Shown here: positions 58,572 through 64,000 of the stretch, piece after piece | How the letters are laid out: each line of letters starts with the position of its first letter | Position numbering within the stretch: the first letter of the stretch is position 1 | Assembly: GCA_905214345.1 (NCBI GenBank) | Contig: CAJMLV010000002.1 | Coordinates: 1-64,000, forward strand | DNA length: 64,000 nucleotides | Direction: 5' to 3' | Origin: an uncultured bacterium | GTDB taxonomy: Bacteria > Bacillota > Clostridia > Oscillospirales > Ruminococcaceae | Notes under the pieces: generated by a model | Database searches by the model: none | What the model was told of the DNA's origin: nothing | Seen by the model: the letters and a program-made list of their open reading frames with translations, nothing else | Position numbers and translations under genes: made by a program

Positions 58572-60363
58572 ACAATACATGGAAGCTGTCTGTGCCGCCG
58601 GCCGTGCCGCGCAAAAGGGGGACGCTTCCGCCGAGTTGCGCGCTCTGGCCGTTTTGGAACAGGGCGCGCAGTGCTTTTTGCCCGCGGCCCATCTGCGGGA
58701 TGCCTGCAGCCTCTCTCCGGCGGAGACCCTGCTGCTGTATCTGTGCGCCGCCCGTCTGGCCGACGGCCAGACGCTGCCCGGCAGGGCCGAAGCAGTCTCT
58801 CTGCTGGCCCGGTTCGGCCGTGACCCCTGGCAGGGGGTGTCCCCGCTGTTCACGCCGGGAGCTGAGGGCGGATGCCTGCATCCGGCAGCAGTGGATTTTC
58901 TGCTGCAGCGCTCTCCCCGCCTGGCACCCGGCGCTCGCCTGATTGTGCCGGAAGAGGGAAATCTGTACCATTCCCGTGGGGAACTGGACCGGATGGAACG
59001 CTTTCTGGAAGGTCTGGCCGACCGGCCTGTGCCGCAGCCGGCAGCTGTGGTTCTGTGCGGAGCAACAGGTACCGGGCGTCGCTTTCTGCTGGAGCAGCTG
59101 GCGGCCCGGCAGGGCTTTTCTCTGCTGCTGCTGGAACATCCCCAGGCGGTGGATGCCGTGGACCTGGAAATGTTCAGCCGCATCTACAATGCGATTCCCT
59201 GTGCGGTAAATGCCGAAACTGCCTGGCCGGAACTGGCGGACCTGCCCCTGGTGTTCTACACCGCCTCTGAAGAGGGGCTGGCAGGCGGCATGCCCGCACA
59301 AACCGTTCTTTTCTGCGCCGTGCAGCCCATGACCGCAGCCGAAAGCGTTTGCGCCGTCCGGGATATGTGCGGTTCTTCCGCCGCTGCCGTGTGGGCCCAG
59401 GCTGCTCGGGTCTGCCGCCCTACCGTGGGGCGGCTGCTGGCTGCCTGTGCCAGAGCCCGGGCCGAAAAGCTCTGCGGCCGGGATGCGGCGGAAGCTTTCC
59501 TGGCGGCATTGCGGGAGGAAAACAGTGCCGCGCTGCGGGTGGGGGCCCAAAAGCTGGTCACCGGCCACCGATTTGGGGACCTGGTGGTATCTCCGGGGGC
59601 GGAAAGGCAGCTGCGGGAGATCTGTGCGTTTGCCCGTGCCCGTTCCACCGTCTACGGTGAATGGGGATTCGGAAAAAAATCCAGCTCCGGCCAGGGCGTT
59701 ACGGCGCTGTTCTATGGCGCTTCCGGCACCGGCAAGACCATGGCCGCCGGGGTGGTGGCCAATGAACTGGGGCTGGAACTGTATCGGGTGGATCTGTCCC
59801 AGCTGATCAGCAAATATATCGGCGAGACCCAGAAAAACATCGGCCGCATCTTTGACGCCGCCCGGCGGGGCGACTGCGTGCTTTTCTTTGACGAGGCGGA
59901 CGCTCTGTTTGCCCGGCGCACCGATGCCACGGACGCGCAGGACCGCTATTCCAATGCCGAGATCGCCTATCTGCTGCAGCGCACAGAACAGTATGACGGC
60001 ATCATTCTGATGGCCACCAACCTGCTGCAGAATTTTGATGAAGCTTTCCGCCGCCGCATCGGATTTATGATCCACTTTACCATGCCCGACCGGGAACAGC
60101 GGCTGCGGTTGTGGCAGGCGGCTTTTCCGCCGCAGACGCCGGTGGAAACACTCGACTGTGAACTGTTGGCTGAGCAGCTGGAACTGTCCGGTGCGGGGAT
60201 CCGCTCCTGTGCTGTGCAGGCGGCCTGCCTGGCAGCGGCGGAAAACGGTCCGGTCACCATGGACCGGGTACTCCGTGCCGCACGCCGGGAATACGCGAAA
60301 GAGGGGAAAGCCTTTTCCCCCAGACTTGATGTGATGTATCCGCAGGAAGGGAGGATGCAGTGA
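58543..60363 (+). CDS. AAA+ ATPase, contractile-injection-system (Afp15/CIS15)-like
   Basis: A 606-residue protein with an N-terminal part (1-380) and a C-terminal AAA+ module (about 381-590). The C-terminal module is complete: FYGASGTGKTMAA (Walker A, about 392-399), VLFFDEADALF (Walker B), sensor 1 MATNL, arginine-finger region FRRRIGFMI and winged-helix lid. It also has the QDRYSNAEIAYLLQR segment. The N-terminal part holds a second, degenerate P-loop GATGTGRR (about 172-179) with arginine for lysine. The C-terminal style matches ATPases of extracellular contractile injection systems, but no sheath or tube gene is in the window. ATG 58543 has GGAGG 12 bases upstream. Confidence 0.82.
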   Translation: MSRTNAVTTEQYMEAVCAAGRAAQKGDASAELRALAVLEQGAQCFLPAAHLRDACSLSPAETLLLYLCAARLADGQTLPGRAEAVSLLARFGRDPWQGVSPLFTPGAEGGCLHPAAVDFLLQRSPRLAPGARLIVPEEGNLYHSRGELDRMERFLEGLADRPVPQPAAVVLCGATGTGRRFLLEQLAARQGFSLLLLEHPQAVDAVDLEMFSRIYNAIPCAVNAETAWPELADLPLVFYTASEEGLAGGMPAQTVLFCAVQPMTAAESVCAVRDMCGSSAAAVWAQAARVCRPTVGRLLAACARARAEKLCGRDAAEAFLAALREENSAALRVGAQKLVTGHRFGDLVVSPGAERQLREICAFARARSTVYGEWGFGKKSSSGQGVTALFYGASGTGKTMAAGVVANELGLELYRVDLSQLISKYIGETQKNIGRIFDAARRGDCVLFFDEADALFARRTDATDAQDRYSNAEIAYLLQRTEQYDGIILMATNLLQNFDEAFRRRIGFMIHFTMPDREQRLRLWQAAFPPQTPVETLDCELLAEQLELSGAGIRSCAVQAACLAAAENGPVTMDRVLRAARREYAKEGKAFSPRLDVMYPQEGRMQ

Positions 60364-63300
60364 TGAAAAGATACTGGCATCGAATGTTGAGCCTGATGCT
60401 GGCATGGCTGCTGCTGCCGGCACTGCTCCCCGCCGAATTGGCAGAGTGGGTGCCGATGACCACGGCCTATGCTGCGGAGAGCGTCACCATTTCCAGCGCC
60501 GAGGACTGGAACCGCTTTGCGGAGTCGGGGGCTTCCGACGCCCAGGTGACCCTGACGGCGGATATTACCCTGAGCGGCGATATCCCTACGAAAGACTACT
60601 TCAACGGAACATTTGACGGCCAGGGGTATGTCATTACCATCCAGAGCGGCAGTGTCCTGACCCCCAAAGAAGGCACCGACCAGTCCTCCGTCGGTCTGTT
60701 CGGGCGCCTGGACAAGGCCACCGTCAAGAATCTGGTCATCCAGATCGATAACCTGCTGGAAGGTACCCACCTGACTTCCATCAAAATCAGCGAGGGCAAC
60801 GACACCGATCTGGACTGCTACAATTTCGGCGTGCTGGCAGGCAGTGCGGAAAACGGCACCCGTGTCAGCAACGTGGCGGTCATGGCTGGTGACGCCGGCG
60901 GCAGCTTCCGTGCGGTGGTCAACCGCTGGCAGACCGCAGACAGCAATGTGGGCGGTCTGTGCGGGTACAGCGACGGCAGCACTTTTGAACAGTGCTATGT
61001 GGGAATCAATGTACACAGCTGGCGTATGCTGTCCACCAACGAAGCCATTCTGCGCACCGGCGGCTTGCTCGGCTGTGCGAGAAACACCACCATTACCGAC
61101 TGTATGGTGGCTTCCGGTGAGATCAAGAACCATCATTCCAACCCTGGCTTGCAGGATAACACCGCCGGTCAGGCGGCGGGGCTGGTCTGCACCGTGGAAG
61201 AAGGGACCAGCATCAAGAACTGCGTCATCGATGGCGTCCAGATTGTTTCCCGTGATGTGGCCGAGTCGATTCCGGAGGAAAACGCGGCGCTGAACCGGTT
61301 CGGTCTGAACAACGTGAACCGCGGTACCACCGGATTGGCGTATGCCATCAACAACGGTGCAACCGTCTCCGACTGTTATGCCTACAACAATACCGAAATG
61401 CAGTACGGCGGCCGGATCGTTTATGACGGCGCCGTAAACGGTACCAGCGCGGAAAGCCAGGCCAAAAGTGCGCTGGGCAAATCGGATGCCTGGGTCTCGG
61501 ATACCAGCGGCCATCTGGGCCTGGCCTGGATGTATCAGAGCCCTGAAGTGGCCCTGCAGTCCACCGGCGACGGGTCGGTGAACCTCACGGTTTCGCAAAA
61601 AGCAACCAATGTGCTCCGTGCAGCTGTGACCACCTGGGAGTACACCATCAAGGCCAGCTTACGCGGGCAGAACGCCACGCCCCAGCAGCCTTCCGCTGTC
61701 CTGGGCAGCGATCCGGTGGTCAGTTCCATCGAGATTCTGGAAAGCCGCCAGCCCGATACGGGCAGCGAGTATTACAGCGGTGGTACGTATCAGTTTTATG
61801 CCAGGATCACGGGTCAGAATCTGACCGAGGAAAATACCCCCGTGACCTGGGAACTGCAGGATGTGCCCAAGAATGAAGGTGTCTCTGCCGCTACGATCAG
61901 CAATACGGGCCTTCTGAGCATAAACCAGGATTTCTTCGGTTCCCTGACCGTGAAGGCCACTGCCGGCGGGCAGACTGATACCTATGAACTGGCTGTGATC
62001 CCCGCCAAGCTGACCATCCTGACGCCGGAGGACGTTACGACGGTGGAGCAGGGGGCGCAGGTGGACTTCGGTATCCGCATCGAAAGCTATCGCGACACTG
62101 CTTCCGGCGCAGAATTCCCGGTCAAATGGTCGGTGAGCGGCGGAAAGTCCGGCACGAGCATCGATGAGAACGGTGTTCTGACCGTGGCTGCCAATGAAAC
62201 GGTCGGAACCCAGCTGACCATTACGGCACAGGCCAATGTGGAAAGCATGGAAGCCGGTGAACAGGAACTGCTGAAAGTGGATTCCGTAACGCTGAAGGTG
62301 GCCAAAAACACCATCCCCGAAGAAGTGGTCAAAGAGGTATCTCCGGCTGCTACTGCCCAGAAACTCAGCGTGGAGCTGGTGACCGGCCAGAAGCTGCAGG
62401 TAAAACTGGATGCCCAGGCGCCTGCCCCCACGGCACCTCCCGGTTACAACACCGAGGCGGTGGATGATACCTTCACCGTGAGCTGCAGTCCCGAGGAGGG
62501 CGCACTGCAAAAAGACGGCGAGACCTCCTTCCTGGCAGCGTCTGCGGGAGCGGCCACCGTCACGGCCACCCGGACCCTGGTGTTTGAGGAGATCTCCCAG
62601 GCAACACCGGAATCCGCCAGAGCATCCCGGGGCATTTTCAGCAGCTTGTTTGCGAAAAGCACTGCCGTACAGGCGGCCGCCGGAACGACCGAGGTCAAAT
62701 GGACATCGGAAATTTCGGTCACGGTCAAAGACCGCACCGTGCCCAAAGCGGAAGATGAAAATGTGACCATGTCTCCGGTAGCCGGTGATACCGCGAAACC
62801 GGAACTGGATACCACCGAAAACCTCGAATACCGTCTGGTCTTTCCTGTGGATACCACCGGCGTGCAGTATCGGATGAGCATTGTGAGCCAGGGGGAACCC
62901 ACACCCTCCGGGGCCTGGAAAGACCTGCCGGAAGACAACAATGTGGTCGTTCTCAGCAAGGAGCAGGTCCAGGCATTGAAGGCCGGTACGCTGTATCTGT
63001 GGATGCGTCAGAAAGCGGCGGATGACCTGGCCGCCAGCAATACGGTTGGCTACTCCGTCAAGGAGGCAGAAGGAACCCCTGTTCTGACCGTGCTGGAAAG
63101 TTATCCTGCCGACAACGGTCTGGAAGCCAAAAGCGGTATTGAGGTCACCGGGCAATGGACGGTCCGTAACGGTGAGATCGAAGGCCCCGAGCAGCCGTTC
63201 AATGTTCTCGAACTGCTCAAGCAGGGGGACCCCTCCCTGGAAAAATATACCAGCCTGAACACCGGCGAGGTCCGCTTGACCGTGCGCCAGGCGGGCGGCA

Positions 63301-64000
63301 ACTACAAGAACCGGGGCAGTCTTTTCACGGTGGAAGGCAGTGCCTCCCTGGCAGTGGGCAACGCTATGCTCAAGCCTACCATCCAACCCCGGGAGAACGG
63401 TCAGCTGACCAATTACAGCTTTACCATCGATGTGCCTGACCAGAAAGACAGCCAGGTATATTACCAGATCTATCCCAATGTGAGTACTGTGCAGCCTTCG
63501 GAATATCCCGGGCCCACCAACGGCGGCATCAAGTATACCGCCGGCACGCAGGTGCCGTACCCCACCGGGGAATACCAGATGGTCACGGTGGTCGCTGTGA
63601 CCTATTCCACCGACGCCGGTTCCACCGCGCTTCCCAGTGACCCGGACATTGTCACGTTCACCGCTGCCAACCTCAATGCGCCGTCGCCGCCGGAACTGCG
63701 CATCGGCGAGCAGGACGCGGAGTTTGTGGGCAACCAGAAATACGTGGACGGGGAAATCTTCAAGTTTGTATATGATACCAACCTGACCGGCGGCCAGACG
63801 GAGCCGTATCAGGTATACTACACCATCAACGGCAAAGATCCTGTTCCGGGGCAGGAAGGGACCCTGTATGATCCCAACAACCCGCCCAAGCTGCAGTTCA
63901 ATATCTCCACCAGCCTGACCATCAAGGCCATTGTGTATGACCCCAACTACGGGACCCGGTCCAGTGTGGTCAGCTATACGGTGGAACGCCGCAGCAATGC
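60363..64000 (+). CDS. Giant exported protein with GLUG-like and Ig-like repeats, 3'-incomplete
   Basis: At least 1212 residues, open to the window end. A long signal peptide (MKRYWHRMLSLMLAWLLLPALLP, cleavage likely after AYA near 36) is followed by GLUG-like repeats (about 80-340: VGGLCGYSDGSTFEQCYVG, GGLLGCARNTTITDCMV, AAGLVCTVEEGTSIKNCVI). Big_2-like Ig domains follow (about 455-640, ISNTGLLSI and IDENGVLTV), further beta-rich regions, and a chitobiase-C-like segment (about 1150-1190, YYTINGKDPVPG). No anchor is visible because the end is missing. The start overlaps the AAA+ stop by one base (TGATG), so the two are coupled. Probably a surface adhesin or matrix protein. Confidence 0.85.
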   Translation, partial: MKRYWHRMLSLMLAWLLLPALLPAELAEWVPMTTAYAAESVTISSAEDWNRFAESGASDAQVTLTADITLSGDIPTKDYFNGTFDGQGYVITIQSGSVLTPKEGTDQSSVGLFGRLDKATVKNLVIQIDNLLEGTHLTSIKISEGNDTDLDCYNFGVLAGSAENGTRVSNVAVMAGDAGGSFRAVVNRWQTADSNVGGLCGYSDGSTFEQCYVGINVHSWRMLSTNEAILRTGGLLGCARNTTITDCMVASGEIKNHHSNPGLQDNTAGQAAGLVCTVEEGTSIKNCVIDGVQIVSRDVAESIPEENAALNRFGLNNVNRGTTGLAYAINNGATVSDCYAYNNTEMQYGGRIVYDGAVNGTSAESQAKSALGKSDAWVSDTSGHLGLAWMYQSPEVALQSTGDGSVNLTVSQKATNVLRAAVTTWEYTIKASLRGQNATPQQPSAVLGSDPVVSSIEILESRQPDTGSEYYSGGTYQFYARITGQNLTEENTPVTWELQDVPKNEGVSAATISNTGLLSINQDFFGSLTVKATAGGQTDTYELAVIPAKLTILTPEDVTTVEQGAQVDFGIRIESYRDTASGAEFPVKWSVSGGKSGTSIDENGVLTVAANETVGTQLTITAQANVESMEAGEQELLKVDSVTLKVAKNTIPEEVVKEVSPAATAQKLSVELVTGQKLQVKLDAQAPAPTAPPGYNTEAVDDTFTVSCSPEEGALQKDGETSFLAASAGAATVTATRTLVFEEISQATPESARASRGIFSSLFAKSTAVQAAAGTTEVKWTSEISVTVKDRTVPKAEDENVTMSPVAGDTAKPELDTTENLEYRLVFPVDTTGVQYRMSIVSQGEPTPSGAWKDLPEDNNVVVLSKEQVQALKAGTLYLWMRQKAADDLAASNTVGYSVKEAEGTPVLTVLESYPADNGLEAKSGIEVTGQWTVRNGEIEGPEQPFNVLELLKQGDPSLEKYTSLNTGEVRLTVRQAGGNYKNRGSLFTVEGSASLAVGNAMLKPTIQPRENGQLTNYSFTIDVPDQKDSQVYYQIYPNVSTVQPSEYPGPTNGGIKYTAGTQVPYPTGEYQMVTVVAVTYSTDAGSTALPSDPDIVTFTAANLNAPSPPELRIGEQDAEFVGNQKYVDGEIFKFVYDTNLTGGQTEPYQVYYTINGKDPVPGQEGTLYDPNNPPKLQFNISTSLTIKAIVYDPNYGTRSSVVSYTVERRSN

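Noticed and set aside
1..64000. tRNA, rRNA, tmRNA or RNase P RNA genes
   Set aside because: I looked through the intergenic regions and saw no cloverleaf-like or rRNA-like segments; a covariance search would be decisive.

Overview
The window is a high-GC (by eye about 60%) Gram-positive chromosome segment, almost entirely coding on the + strand. LicT-type antitermination, an LCP wall-assembly protein, HPr/EI, YqeK, RsfS, FtsY beside SMC and consensus sigma-A promoters all point to Clostridia. Gene content and protein style suggest the Oscillospiraceae (Faecalibacterium/Subdoligranulum/Gemmiger-like), but this assignment is an inference. I saw no rRNA, tRNA or CRISPR. Long antisense frames are by-products of GC-rich third positions.

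Layout. 0-11 kb: a housekeeping run smc(partial)-ftsY-rdgB-yhbY-nadD-yqeK-LCP-rsfS-leuS, closed by a terminator. 11-17.3 kb: two polytopic membrane proteins, a GtrB-like polyprenyl-phosphate glycosyltransferase and a MATE transporter, probably for modifying a surface glycopolymer. 17.4-19.8 kb: fba (minus) and rlmB, separated by a 740-bp noncoding region holding a DnaA-box cluster and a GC-rich hairpin. 19.9-25.1 kb: a 1282-residue protein whose C-terminal half looks like a P1B-type ATPase that lost every catalytic motif, a transposase N-terminal remnant, and an ArsP_2-type metal exporter. 25.3-30.4 kb: a peptide-handling cluster (C39-like peptidase, P1/DmpA peptidase, L-Ala-D/L-Glu epimerase, M19 dipeptidase, serine hydrolase) suited to murein-peptide salvage. 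30.5-38.3 kb: rmuC, HdeD-like, DegV, Gfo/Idh/MocA, an orphan response regulator and a polar amino-acid ABC transporter. 38.4-47.5 kb: gamma-carbonic anhydrase, two HAD phosphatases, a beta-glucoside PTS operon with two RAT/terminator switches flanking the antiterminator gene, then ptsH and ptsI. 47.5-54.4 kb: a MerR regulator, a 1421-residue PAS/GAF/EAL/GGDEF protein and a MATE pump behind a leader with competing hairpins. 54.6-64 kb: two LuxR-type regulators, a coiled-coil protein of unknown function, an AAA+ ATPase resembling those of contractile injection systems, and a very large exported Ig-like protein that runs off the window.

The sugar genes form one logical unit: EI and HPr feed phosphate to an EIIBC that lacks its own EIIA, the PRD antiterminator reads the phosphorylation state, and a GH1 enzyme splits the imported phospho-beta-glucoside. 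HPr lacks a serine at position 46, so the usual Firmicutes HPr(Ser-P) control may not apply. The most unusual items are the pseudo-P-type ATPase, the DnaA-box cluster away from dnaA, the degenerate tandem EIIB extension, the attenuator before the second MATE gene, and the regulator/AAA+/giant surface protein locus at the right edge.
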